From NCEH01 sp043195125 (GTDB lineage: Bacteria; Pseudomonadota; Alphaproteobacteria; Rhizobiales; Xanthobacteraceae): a stretch of DNA of 64,000 bases. The notes under the pieces were generated by a model. It saw only the letters and a program-made list of their open reading frames with translations, was not told the DNA's origin and made no database searches. Positions 50,888 through 60,196 of the stretch are shown here, piece by piece. Where the stretch lies: the NCBI RefSeq assembly GCF_043195125.1, contig NZ_JBAFWR010000003.1; one strand, written 5' to 3'. The position numbers and the translations under genes were made by a program. Numbering within the stretch: position 1 is the first letter of the stretch; the number at the start of each line of letters is the position of its first letter.

Positions 50888-53842
50888 GTGACCTCGATTG
50901 CCCCCATTACGCCCTCGAAGGTTCGCACCCGCCTTTTCGCGAGACGGACCCTGCCGCTCCAGCTCTTGATCGCGCTGGTGGTGGTGTGCTCGATGGCAAC
51001 GCTGGGCGCGGTTCTGATGTGGCAGGGATGGCAGGTGGCACGCGCGGCCTTGCTCACGTCGGCAAGCGACACCGCTCAAAACCTGGGCAAGCTCATCAAT
51101 GAAAAGTCACGGCGAATTCTCGGCCCCGCCGGCGCGACCTTGCGCTATCTCTCCTACGACCCCTTGTCCGCCTCCGACGACCTGCCGCAGCGGCTGGACC
51201 GCCTACAGGTTCTCACCAGCACCTTGGAGCATATCCCCTTCGTTTCCGCCGTATACGCAGGCTATCCAAACGGTGAGTTCTTTCTCGTGCGTAGCGTCGA
51301 TGACGCGCATCTCACGCGCCTTTTCGACGCCCCGCCGGGAACCGCGTTCCTGGTCCAGTCGATCACTCTGGACACGAATGGGCAGCCGATCGGGGAGTGG
51401 CGGTTTTACGACTCGCAGCTCCATCTGCTGAAATCGGAGATGAAGCCGGATTACAAATACGATCCAAGATCGCGGCCATGGTACAAAAATGCCCCGAGGG
51501 ATGGCAGCGAATACCTGACGAACCCCTATATTTTCTTCACGACCGAAGATATTGGCGTCACCTTGAGCCGCCGCAGCCAGGATGGGGGCGCGGTTATCGG
51601 GCTGGATGTCGCCGTCTCCGACCTGCACAATGAATTGCGTGACTTCCGCCCCACGCCGCGTAGCGAAATCGCGGTCGTCGATCATGACGGCATGGTGATC
51701 GCCTATTCCAATTTCGAACGCACGCTGTTGCGCAACGGCACGGATGTCCAGTTCAAGCAATTGTTCGCCCTGGGCGTCGATGCGCTCACGGCGCTCGGCG
51801 GCCCGAGCACCAGCAGCGCCTTCTCCAAGGTCTATATCGCCGACGGCGAGACTTGGTTTGGCGCCTCGATTGCGCTCGACGCTTTGCCCGGCCGTAACCT
51901 GCGCCTTCTGATGGCGACCCCGGACAGCGATCTGCTCGCCACCATCCGCGCCGGCCTGAAGCGCCAATTGTGGTGGACCCTCGCGCTGACGGGCCTGCTG
52001 CTCCTGGCCGGCTGGTTCGCGGGACGGCGGCTGGGACTGAGCCTCGCCAGCCTGACCCGACAGGCACAACACATCACGCGCTTCGACTTCCGCCAGCCCG
52101 AGCCGGTTCAGAGCGTCGTGCGGGAAATCCGCGATCTCGAAAACGTGCTGCGGGACATCTGCGTCACCATTCAGAATTTCCTCCTTACCACGGAGACCAT
52201 CAGCACCGAGACCAAGCTCGACCAGATGCTGCAAACCGTGCTCGGCCGCACCCTGGAGATCACGGGCTGCGTCTTCGGCGCGGTCTATCTCGCCAATGAG
52301 AAGAATACGGGGCTGCAGCTCGCCGCCACCGCCGGCTGGGCGGCCCACCACGAGATGAACGGCAGCCTCCCCGGCGAACTGCCGCTGCCGGGGCCGCACG
52401 ATGTCGCCTCGGTCATCGGCACGCTCATGCCCGGCATGGGGCAATTCGCTCTGACATTGCGAAACCGTCAGCAGCGCCCGGTGGGTCTGCTGCTGCTGGA
52501 TCATCCGCTCAACGAGGCCCACGGCGCCGATTTCCGCGCTTTCGCGGAAAAACTTTCCAGCGTGCTCGCGGTCGCCATTGAAACCCGCCAGTTGATCGAG
52601 GCGCAGAAGGCCCTGCTCGACGCCATCATCCGCGTGATGGCGGACGCCATCGACGCCAAGAGCCCGTACACCGGCGGGCATTGCGAGCGCGTGCCGCAAC
52701 TGGCGACCATGATCGTCGATCGCATGATGGCCGAGAGCAGCGGGCCCTTTGAATCCTTCCGGCCCACCGAGGACGAGCGCTATGCCTTCCATCTCGGCGC
52801 TTGGCTGCACGACTGCGGCAAGGTGACGAGCCCTGAGCATGTGATCGACAAGGCCACGAAGCTGGAGACCATCTTCAATCGGATCCATGAGGTGCGCACG
52901 CGCTTTGAAGTGCTCTGGCGCGACGCGGAACTGCGGCATCTGCGGCGGCTTCTTGATGGCACGCCAGAGGCGGAGTCAGAGGCGCAGCTGCGGACGGAGC
53001 ACGTCCGGCTGCAGGACGACTTCGCCTTCATCGCGACCTGCAATGTGGGGGGCGAGTTCATGACGGACGAGGCGATAGAGCGCCTCAACAGCATCGCCCG
53101 CCAGACCTGGATGCGCCATTTCGACAACCGCCTTGGGCTTTCCGCGGAAGAAACGCGCCGGATGAGCGCTTGTCCCGCTGAGAAGCTGCCGGTCACCGAA
53201 CCTCTGCTCTGCGACCGGCCGGAACATCTGGTGCCCTGGCACGGACGCAAGCCGCCGGTGGAGAAAGACGATCCGCACAACATCTACGGCTTCGACATGA
53301 AGCTGCCGGTGCATCAGCAGCATCTTGGCGAGCTGCACAACCTCTCCATCCGGCGGGGCACCTTGTCGGAGGAGGAGCGCTTCAAGGTCAACGATCACAT
53401 CGTGCAGACCTACATCATGCTGCTGAGTCTGCCATGGCCTGCGCATCTGCGGCGCGTGCCGGAAATCGCCGCGACTCATCACGAGCGGCTGGACGGCAAG
53501 GGTTATCCCCGCCGCCTTGGCGGCGCGCAGCTGAGCCTGATGGATCGCGTCATGGCGCTGGCGGACGTGTTCGAGGCTCTGACAGCCTCGGACCGGCCCT
53601 ATAAGCCCCAGAAAACGCTGACAGAATCCCTGCGGATCATCGCTGCCATGTGCCGCGAGGGACATCTCGATACCGAGGTGTTCCGCTATTTCATCACCTC
53701 CCGCCTATGGGAGGCTTATGCGCTTCGCTTCCTGCAGCCCCATCAACGCGACGCGGTGGACACCGCCGCCATCCTGGCCCTGCTTGGCCCTCCGCCCGAA
53801 GGCGAAGGGGCCACCAAGACCCAGGGCTCCATCGCTCAATAA
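50888..53842 (+). CDS. Cache-GAF-HD-GYP phosphodiesterase (cyclic di-GMP)
   Basis: 984 aa membrane receptor. A first helix (about 24-48) and a second (about 358-380) flank a periplasmic double-Cache sensor; then a HAMP-like linker, a GAF domain (about 440-560) and HD-GYP. The HD pair is H641-D642 (HDCGKVTSPEHV) and GYP is 872-874 (HHERLDGKGYP). In compact HD-GYP domains these lie about 60 residues apart; here 230 separate them, so a large insert of about 165 residues is present. GTG start. The 3 prime end overlaps the convergent porin gene by 7 bp. Confidence 0.87.
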   Translation: MTSIAPITPSKVRTRLFARRTLPLQLLIALVVVCSMATLGAVLMWQGWQVARAALLTSASDTAQNLGKLINEKSRRILGPAGATLRYLSYDPLSASDDLPQRLDRLQVLTSTLEHIPFVSAVYAGYPNGEFFLVRSVDDAHLTRLFDAPPGTAFLVQSITLDTNGQPIGEWRFYDSQLHLLKSEMKPDYKYDPRSRPWYKNAPRDGSEYLTNPYIFFTTEDIGVTLSRRSQDGGAVIGLDVAVSDLHNELRDFRPTPRSEIAVVDHDGMVIAYSNFERTLLRNGTDVQFKQLFALGVDALTALGGPSTSSAFSKVYIADGETWFGASIALDALPGRNLRLLMATPDSDLLATIRAGLKRQLWWTLALTGLLLLAGWFAGRRLGLSLASLTRQAQHITRFDFRQPEPVQSVVREIRDLENVLRDICVTIQNFLLTTETISTETKLDQMLQTVLGRTLEITGCVFGAVYLANEKNTGLQLAATAGWAAHHEMNGSLPGELPLPGPHDVASVIGTLMPGMGQFALTLRNRQQRPVGLLLLDHPLNEAHGADFRAFAEKLSSVLAVAIETRQLIEAQKALLDAIIRVMADAIDAKSPYTGGHCERVPQLATMIVDRMMAESSGPFESFRPTEDERYAFHLGAWLHDCGKVTSPEHVIDKATKLETIFNRIHEVRTRFEVLWRDAELRHLRRLLDGTPEAESEAQLRTEHVRLQDDFAFIATCNVGGEFMTDEAIERLNSIARQTWMRHFDNRLGLSAEETRRMSACPAEKLPVTEPLLCDRPEHLVPWHGRKPPVEKDDPHNIYGFDMKLPVHQQHLGELHNLSIRRGTLSEEERFKVNDHIVQTYIMLLSLPWPAHLRRVPEIAATHHERLDGKGYPRRLGGAQLSLMDRVMALADVFEALTASDRPYKPQKTLTESLRIIAAMCREGHLDTEVFRYFITSRLWEAYALRFLQPHQRDAVDTAAILALLGPPPEGEGATKTQGSIAQ

Positions 53843-55290
53843 TTGATGGTGGTCCGCACCCCGAACACCGCCGCGTTCTTGATCGTGGTCAGGCCATTCG
53901 GATCGTTGGGATTGAGCACGCCGCCGCCCGGGTTCCAGATGTATTGGAAGTCCGGCTGGATGGTGAAGCCGGGCGTGACCTCAAACGAATAGGTGGCTTC
54001 CAGCACGGTCTCGCTGCTGCGCACCGGGTAATAGGACGCCGTATAGAGGGCGATATCCTGGTCCAGGCCGCGCGCATAGGAGGAGACGCGCGAGGTTCCG
54101 AAGGCGACACCGAAGGAATCGGCGTCGCGGCCGGGCACCATGCCTTTGAAATTGATGCCGCCATCGGCATAGAAGCTGATGGAATTCTGCGCGTTGGGCG
54201 CCGCCGTCACCCGCCCGAAGATGCCGATGCCCTGGTCCTTGGTGCCGGGCTTGCGATAGATCATCTGGTCGAGGATCGCGTAGAACGAATAATCGCCATT
54301 GCTCTGCTGCGGAATGCCGAGCGTGTCGGGGTTTGCCAGCGACAGGCCGAAGATGTCATAGCGCTGGTTGGGCATGGAATTCGAATTATACCAGCCACCC
54401 ACCTTCAAGGTGCCCGGCAGCCATTTGGCATCGGCCCCCTTGTTATAGCTGTAGGCGGCCTCGCCGATCACGAACACGCCCTGGTCCACAATGAAGTTCG
54501 TGCCGTACTTGTTCTCCTCCTGCGGATCGCCGCAGCAGGGGGCGGGATTGCCGTTGAACAGGCCGAGCATGACCGAGAAATTATCGGTCGGCGTCACCTT
54601 CAACCGCACGCCGGGTGTGGCGAGCGGATAGGCCGGGCCGCCGCTCGGCAGGTCGGCGGCGAAAAGCGCGGGCCATCCGAAGGTGGAGTTCAGGAACAGG
54701 CTGCCATTGTCGCTGATGGCGAATTCGGAATCGGCGGACAGCTGGCCGAACCGCAGGCTCGCCTTACCGTCCGCAAAGCCCTGCTCGATATAGAGTTCGA
54801 ACAGGCGGGTTGTGGAGAGGGCGTCGATATTGCTGACGCCCATGATATTGCCCAGATACTGGCCGGAGAAGCCCGAGCCCTGGATCTGCAGCGCGCTGAC
54901 GTGGAAAGTCGCGTTGTTCCAGTTGAACAATTTGCCGAGGTCGGCGTCCATCGTAAACAGGAAGCGGCCGTTATAGGCGGTGCCGGTGCCGAGCCCCCCC
55001 TGGGTGTTGCTCCAGACTTCGCCGATGTAATTCACGCCGAACTGGATGCCCGCATTGGCAAGCTTGGTGCGGGCGCCGCCCCAATCGCCGAGCCAACCGA
55101 GCTGGGAGGCGATGGAGGCCGGGGCTTCCTCGGCGGCGGGCGCTTCGGCGGCAGGGGCCTTGGTGGGCATGTCGGCGGCGAGCGCGGCGGTGCCGAGCAG
55201 CGCGGCCGCCGCAACGCCGGTGAGGAGCGATCTCATCATCATGAGCGTGCCGTTGCGCGCTGCGAGACGATCTTCAGCCGAACCGCTCAT
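53836..55290 (-). CDS. OprB-type carbohydrate porin
   Basis: 484 aa outer-membrane beta barrel. Signal peptide in MMMRSLLTGVAAAALLGTAA (cleavage ALA/ADMP), an Ala/Pro/Glu-rich linker, then the OprB core (GWLGDWGGARTKLANAGIQFG, LYIEQGFADGKASLRFGQL) and a C-terminal strand ending in Tyr (VRTTINY). The start at 55290 follows GAAGGGG; ATG 55242 is an alternative giving a shorter signal. A perfect 17-bp inverted repeat lies 66 bp upstream. Confidence 0.88.
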   Translation of the reverse strand: MSGSAEDRLAARNGTLMMMRSLLTGVAAAALLGTAALAADMPTKAPAAEAPAAEEAPASIASQLGWLGDWGGARTKLANAGIQFGVNYIGEVWSNTQGGLGTGTAYNGRFLFTMDADLGKLFNWNNATFHVSALQIQGSGFSGQYLGNIMGVSNIDALSTTRLFELYIEQGFADGKASLRFGQLSADSEFAISDNGSLFLNSTFGWPALFAADLPSGGPAYPLATPGVRLKVTPTDNFSVMLGLFNGNPAPCCGDPQEENKYGTNFIVDQGVFVIGEAAYSYNKGADAKWLPGTLKVGGWYNSNSMPNQRYDIFGLSLANPDTLGIPQQSNGDYSFYAILDQMIYRKPGTKDQGIGIFGRVTAAPNAQNSISFYADGGINFKGMVPGRDADSFGVAFGTSRVSSYARGLDQDIALYTASYYPVRSSETVLEATYSFEVTPGFTIQPDFQYIWNPGGGVLNPNDPNGLTTIKNAAVFGVRTTINY

Positions 55291-55855
55291 CTTTTCCCCT
55301 TCCCCAGATCAACATCCACCCGGCACCCGGGCCCGAAACCCTCAGCGCCAGCCAGATGTGATAATATCACATTTCGACTCGAGCCGTCTTATCAGGGCCT
55401 CAAAACGGTGTCGCGCCCTATCTGCATGGGGCGCGCCGATCAGCGTGCCCTGTTGCAAATTTGAAACGCGTCCTGCCGTCGCACCCTCGCACAGCAAGGA
55501 CACAACACTATAACTGATAACAAAATTCCGAAAATCTTACTTCAATTAACGACGCAGGAAACATTCCGACGCCATTTACTTTCATATACTTGACCTATTT
55601 CCGCTTAACTCAAATACGCTGAGATTTTCACGCACCCGCCCCGGCAAGCCGATTCTGAGCATGCGCTCATGATCCGCCCGTTGACCGCTCGAAGTCAAAC
55701 GGCTTACGCAACGTCATGTACAAACATTGGAATTATTCGATTTATTAAGTTTTGGCGATCCATGGCCGCGCGCTTTCGGACGATGTAACAGTATTCCGAG
55801 GCGGGCAGCAATCGCGAATATTACCCTAGGTTATCTTAATCCGGATCTGAAGAGC
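55291..55855. other. Divergent AT-richer region between porin and iron-uptake operon
   Basis: 565 bp with markedly lower GC than the flanks. It holds the inverted repeat at 55356-55372, a TTGACC element at 55590-55595, and no convincing gene; an in-frame extension of the iron permease to 55727 has no family similarity. No clear Fur, Irr or RirA box was found by eye. Confidence 0.5.
55356..55372. promoter_or_regulatory. Perfect inverted repeat upstream of the porin gene
   Basis: ATGTGAT-AAT-ATCACAT. It resembles a CRP/FNR-family site (TGTGA...TCACA) but with 5 rather than 6 central bases. It may control the porin. Confidence 0.5.
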
Positions 55856-56701
55856 ATGCTTGTTTCTTTCCTGATAATGCTGCGCGAGGGCATTGAGGCG
55901 GCCCTCATAGTCGGCATTATTGCGGGCTATCTGAAAAAGACCGGGCGCGACGCTTGGATGCCCGCAATCTGGGTCGGCATCTTGCTCGCCGCCGCCCTGT
56001 CGCTGTTCGTCGGTGCGGGACTTCAGTTCGCGAGCGCCGAGTTTCCCCAGAAGCTTCAGGAAGCATTCGAAGCCGGCGTCGGCCTGGTGGCGGTGTTCGT
56101 GCTCACCTCCATGGTGTTCTGGATGCGCCGCATGGGCCGCTCCATCAAGGGCGAGTTGCAGGCCTCCATCGACGCCGCGTTCACCGAGCGCCACCAGACC
56201 CTCGCGCTGATCGCAATGGTGTTCTTCGCGGTGGCGCGCGAGGGCGTCGAATCGGTGTTCTTCCTGCTGGCCACGTTCCAGCAGAGCAGCGGCATGGGCG
56301 CACCGGCCGGCGCGGTCCTCGGCCTCGGCGTCGCGTTCGCGCTCGGCTATGGCATCTATGCCGGCGGGGTGCACCTCGATCTGCGTCGCTTCTTCCGCTG
56401 GACAGGCATCTTCATCCTCGTCGTCGCCGCCGGCATCCTCGCAGGCGCGGTGCGGTCGCTGCACGAGGCGGGCCTGTGGAATCACCTCCAGCAGACCGCC
56501 TTCGATCTGTCCGGCGTACTGCCCGCGGACGGCGCCTTCGGAACGGTGATCGCCGGCCTGCTCGGCTACCAGGATGCGCCGAGCCTGACCGCCGTCATCG
56601 CCTATGTGGCCTTCCTGGCGATCACCCTGTTCCTGTTCCTCGCTCCGCCCGCGAAGCCTGCGGCGCCCCATTCCGTGGCCCAGCGTGGCGGCGCGCGATG
56701 A
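55856..56701 (+). CDS. efeU: FTR1-family iron permease
   Basis: 281 aa, seven helices. The two iron-path motifs REGxE are present: REGIE (10-14) and REGVE (128-132). ATG 55856 was chosen because the hydrophobic core with the first motif begins there. Moves ferric or oxidised ferrous iron across the inner membrane. It overlaps the next gene by ATGA. Confidence 0.93.
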   Translation: MLVSFLIMLREGIEAALIVGIIAGYLKKTGRDAWMPAIWVGILLAAALSLFVGAGLQFASAEFPQKLQEAFEAGVGLVAVFVLTSMVFWMRRMGRSIKGELQASIDAAFTERHQTLALIAMVFFAVAREGVESVFFLLATFQQSSGMGAPAGAVLGLGVAFALGYGIYAGGVHLDLRRFFRWTGIFILVVAAGILAGAVRSLHEAGLWNHLQQTAFDLSGVLPADGAFGTVIAGLLGYQDAPSLTAVIAYVAFLAITLFLFLAPPAKPAAPHSVAQRGGAR

Positions 56702-57942
56702 CCGGCGTCGTGGACACAGCCCCAAAGACGGCATCGCCCGTCGGCGGACCGCCCGCGCCGTCGCGCAAGGCCATGCGCCTCGCCATCGTCGGTTCCGGCC
56801 TGCTGCTGGTGCTCGCATTCGCCGCCTTCTATTGGGCGACCAGCCTCGCCGCCCGCCGCAAGGCCGCGGAAAACGCCGGCGCGGTGGCGGTGGTCGTCAC
56901 CGACAGCGCCTGCGACCCCATGGACCTCACCGTGCCCGCCGGGCGCACCACCTTCGCCATCACCAACCGGTCCAACCGGGTGATGGAATGGGAAATTCTC
57001 GACGGCGTCATGGTGGTGGAGGAGCGCGAGAACATCGCCCCCGGCATCACCCAATCCATCGCCGCCTCCCTCGCCGCCGGCACCTATGACATCACCTGCG
57101 GCCTGCTGAGCAATCCGCGCGGCAAGCTGCACGTCACGCCCTCGCAGACGGCCGGTGCCGAGCCGGCAGCGCCGACCCTGCTGGCGTTCATCGGGCCCCT
57201 TGCGGAATATCAGGTGCAATTGCTCGCCCAGGCCGGCGATTTCGCGAAGGCGACGTCCGCGCTCGCGGAAGCCGTGAAGGCGGGCGATCTGGACCACGCC
57301 CGCGCGCTCTATGGGACGGCGCGCCTCTCTTATGCCCACCTTGCGCCGGCGGCGGACCTGTTCGCCGATCTGGACACTCGCCTCGATGCCCGCGCCGACG
57401 ATTTCGGCGGACGGGAAAACGATCCCCTGTTCACGGGCCTGCATCGCCTGGAATATGGCCTGTTCGCCAAGGGATCCACGGATGGGCTGCAGGCTCAGGC
57501 GGAGGCGCTCGCGGCCGATGCGGGCGAACTCAACCAGCGCATGGCGACCCTCCAACTGCTGCCGGAGCGCATGGTTTCCGGCGCGGCGCGCCTGATGCAC
57601 CGGGCGGCGGGCCTGGAAGCTGCGGGGGCCGCGGAAAAATACGCGCATTCCGACCTTGCAGACATCCAGGCCGAAGCAGACGCGGTGCTTGGCATTGCGC
57701 ACTTGCTGCGCCCGCTCGCGGAAAAGGCATCGCCCGGCCTGCCGGCTCGCATTGAGGCGGACGGCGCCGCGCTCACCGCTTTGCTTGCCGCACATCGCGA
57801 CGGCACGGGCTTTTCTTCCTTCGAAACCGTCGCGGCGGACCAGCGCGCCGCGATCGCCACGGCGCTCAATACGCTCGGCGACGACATGAACACGCTGGGG
57901 GCAGCGCTTGGCCTGACCACTTCAGGACGTTCGGCACCATGA
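56698..57942 (+). CDS. efeO: EfeO-like iron-binding protein, cupredoxin plus M75 domain, membrane-anchored
   Basis: 414 aa. A single helix (about 26-48) anchors it; there is no cleavable signal. A cupredoxin domain (about 60-150) has Cys72 and Cys134 as likely metal ligands, followed by an M75 domain with the HxxE metal motif at H249-E252 (LHRLEYGLF). It captures or oxidises iron for EfeU. ATGA junctions on both sides couple it to EfeU and EfeB. Confidence 0.88.
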   Translation: MTGVVDTAPKTASPVGGPPAPSRKAMRLAIVGSGLLLVLAFAAFYWATSLAARRKAAENAGAVAVVVTDSACDPMDLTVPAGRTTFAITNRSNRVMEWEILDGVMVVEERENIAPGITQSIAASLAAGTYDITCGLLSNPRGKLHVTPSQTAGAEPAAPTLLAFIGPLAEYQVQLLAQAGDFAKATSALAEAVKAGDLDHARALYGTARLSYAHLAPAADLFADLDTRLDARADDFGGRENDPLFTGLHRLEYGLFAKGSTDGLQAQAEALAADAGELNQRMATLQLLPERMVSGAARLMHRAAGLEAAGAAEKYAHSDLADIQAEADAVLGIAHLLRPLAEKASPGLPARIEADGAALTALLAAHRDGTGFSSFETVAADQRAAIATALNTLGDDMNTLGAALGLTTSGRSAP

Positions 57943-59243
57943 CATCCCTTCCCTCTTCCCCGCATCGCACCTCCTCGCTCGATCGTCGCAGCCTGCTGAA
58001 GGGCTTCGGCGCGATCGGCGGCGCAGCGGCCGGCATGCTCGGCGGCGCTGCGGTCGCCCGCGCCGACGACAGTTCGAGCCCGGTCACCACGGCGCCGGAA
58101 AGCAACCGCACCGCCGAGCGCGTGGATTTCTACGGTGTCCAGCAAAGCGGCATCGTCACGCCCCGCCCGGCCACTGGCATGGTGGTGGCGTTCGACGTGC
58201 TCGCCACCACGCGGCCCGAGCTTGAGCGCCTGTTCCGCACCCTCACCGAGCGCATCGCCTTCCTGATGCAGGGCGGCACCCCGCCAAAGCTCGATCCCAA
58301 GCTGCCGCCGGCGGATTCCGGCATTCTCGGGCCGGTGGTGGTGCCCGACAATCTGACCGTAACGGTCTCGCTGGGCGCCTCGCTGTTCGACGAGCGCTTC
58401 GGGCTCGCCGCGAAGAAGCCGCGCCATCTGACCACGATGGAACAGTTTCCCAACGATGCCCTCGATCCCGAACTGTGCCACGGGGATCTGATGCTCCAGT
58501 TCTGCTCGAATACGGCAGACACGAACATCCACGCGCTGCGCGACATCGTGAAGAACCTGCCGGACCTGCTGCTGGTGCGCTGGAAGCAGGAAGGTTCGGT
58601 TCCCGTCATCCCCGCGCGGCCCGGCGCCAAGGCGGAAAGCGCGCGCAATTTCCTCGGCTTTCGCGACGGCTCGGCCAATCCGGATTCCGCCGACGGCGCG
58701 ATGATGGACCGCATCGTGTGGGTGAAGGGCGGGGAAGAGCCGGACTGGGCCGCGAACGGCTCCTATCAGGTGGTGCGGATCATCCGCAATTTCGTCGAGC
58801 GGTGGGACCGCACCCCGCTGCTGGAGCAGGAAGAGATCATCGGCCGCAAGAAGGCGACCGGCGCCCCCTTCGGCGGCCACACCGAGCAGGATGTGCCCAA
58901 TTTCGCCGCCGATCCGAAGGGGCGGCTAACCCGGCTCGACGCCCATATCCGTCTCGCCAATCCACGCAACGGCGCCTCGCAGGCGAACCTCATCCTGCGG
59001 CGGCCCTTCAACTATTCCAACGGCATCTCAAAATCCGGCCAGTTGGAGATGGGGTTGCTGTTCATCGCCTATCAGGCGGACCTCGAGAAGGGCTTCATCA
59101 CGGTGCAAAAGCGCCTGAACGGCGAGCCGCTTGAGGAATACATCAAGCCCATCGGCGGCGGCTATTTCTTCGCTTTGCCCGGCGTTTCCGGCCCGTCCGA
59201 TTTCCTCGGCCGCGCCCTGCTCGCCCCCGGCGAGCCCACCTGA
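57939..59243 (+). CDS. efeB: EfeB-type dye-decolourising peroxidase (Tat-exported)
   Basis: 434 aa. Tat signal with RRSLLKGFGAIGG at about 16-28. The DyP motif GxxDG is GFRDG, and a likely heme-ligand His lies in DAHIRLANPRNG. Periplasmic heme peroxidase that oxidises ferrous iron or releases iron from heme. Third gene of the efe operon. Confidence 0.92.
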   Translation: MTSLPSSPHRTSSLDRRSLLKGFGAIGGAAAGMLGGAAVARADDSSSPVTTAPESNRTAERVDFYGVQQSGIVTPRPATGMVVAFDVLATTRPELERLFRTLTERIAFLMQGGTPPKLDPKLPPADSGILGPVVVPDNLTVTVSLGASLFDERFGLAAKKPRHLTTMEQFPNDALDPELCHGDLMLQFCSNTADTNIHALRDIVKNLPDLLLVRWKQEGSVPVIPARPGAKAESARNFLGFRDGSANPDSADGAMMDRIVWVKGGEEPDWAANGSYQVVRIIRNFVERWDRTPLLEQEEIIGRKKATGAPFGGHTEQDVPNFAADPKGRLTRLDAHIRLANPRNGASQANLILRRPFNYSNGISKSGQLEMGLLFIAYQADLEKGFITVQKRLNGEPLEEYIKPIGGGYFFALPGVSGPSDFLGRALLAPGEPT

Positions 59244-59284
59244 CCCTTCCAAACAATCCCGTTTCCTACTGGAGAGTCATTCCC

Positions 59285-60112
59285 ATGAAGCGCTCTGTTC
59301 TCATGCTCGCGACCGCGCTGTCGCTGACCCTCGGCGCAGCCGGGGCGAAGGCGGCGATCTCCCCGCTCGACCTGGTCGCGCCGATCGCCCAGTACAAGGT
59401 CTATGTGACCAAGGAGCTGGAAGCGTTCGTCGCCTCCACCAAGGAATTCACCGACGCCGTGAAGGCGGGCGACCTCGCGAAGGCCAAGGCGCTGTATGCC
59501 GCGGCCCGCGCCCATTACGAGCGCATCGAGCCGATCGCCGAATTGTTCAGCGATCTCGATGGCGCCATCGATTCGCGCGCCGACGACCATGCCAAGAAGG
59601 AGAAGGACCCGACCTTCACCGGCTATCACCGCATCGAATACGGCCTGTTCGTCGCCAACAGCACCGACGGCCTCGCCCCCTTCGCCGACAAGCTGATGGC
59701 GGACGTCAACGACCTGCAGGCGCGCGTGAAGGGCCTCACCTTCCCGCCCGAGAAGGTGGTCGGCGGCGCTGCCGCGCTGCTGGAGGAAGTGGCGGCCACC
59801 AAGATTTCCGGAGAGGAAGACCGATACAGCCACACCGACCTGATGGATTTCCAGGCCAATATCGATGGCGCGCAGGAAGTCTACACCCTGTTCAAGCCGC
59901 TGCTGGCGAAGGACCCGAAGAACGAAGCCTTCCTGAAGAAGGTGGATGCGAACTTCGCGTCCGTGGATGCCATCCTGGTCAAGTACAAGACCGCCGACGG
60001 CTTCGAGAGCTACGACAAGCTCAGCAAGAAGGATCGCAAGGCCCTGGCCGGTCCGGTCAATACGCTGGCCGAGGATCTCTCCAAGATGCGCGGGCTGCTC
60101 GGCCTGAAATGA
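59285..60112 (+). CDS. Second EfeO-like protein, M75 domain only
   Basis: 275 aa with a cleavable signal (MKRSVLMLATALSLTLGAAG, cut near AKA/AISP) and an M75 domain with HxxE at H115-E118 (YHRIEYGLF). It lacks the cupredoxin domain of the first EfeO, so it is soluble and periplasmic. GGAG precedes the ATG. Having both forms in one operon suggests division of labour between anchored oxidase-like and free iron-binding roles. Confidence 0.88.
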   Translation: MKRSVLMLATALSLTLGAAGAKAAISPLDLVAPIAQYKVYVTKELEAFVASTKEFTDAVKAGDLAKAKALYAAARAHYERIEPIAELFSDLDGAIDSRADDHAKKEKDPTFTGYHRIEYGLFVANSTDGLAPFADKLMADVNDLQARVKGLTFPPEKVVGGAAALLEEVAATKISGEEDRYSHTDLMDFQANIDGAQEVYTLFKPLLAKDPKNEAFLKKVDANFASVDAILVKYKTADGFESYDKLSKKDRKALAGPVNTLAEDLSKMRGLLGLK

Positions 60113-60129
60113 GCCGGCGCCACCGATAA

Positions 60130-60158
60130 GACCGCGCGGGGGGGTCCCCCGCGCGGTC
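60130..60158. terminator. Strong hairpin after the efe operon
   Basis: GACCGCGCGGGGG / CCCCCGCGCGGTC, a perfect 13-bp stem with a 3-base loop, 17 bp past the stop, between convergent genes. No T tract follows. Confidence 0.75.
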
Positions 60159-60196
60159 GGTGCATATCAAAGAGAACCGGCGCGCGCCAAGCCTGG

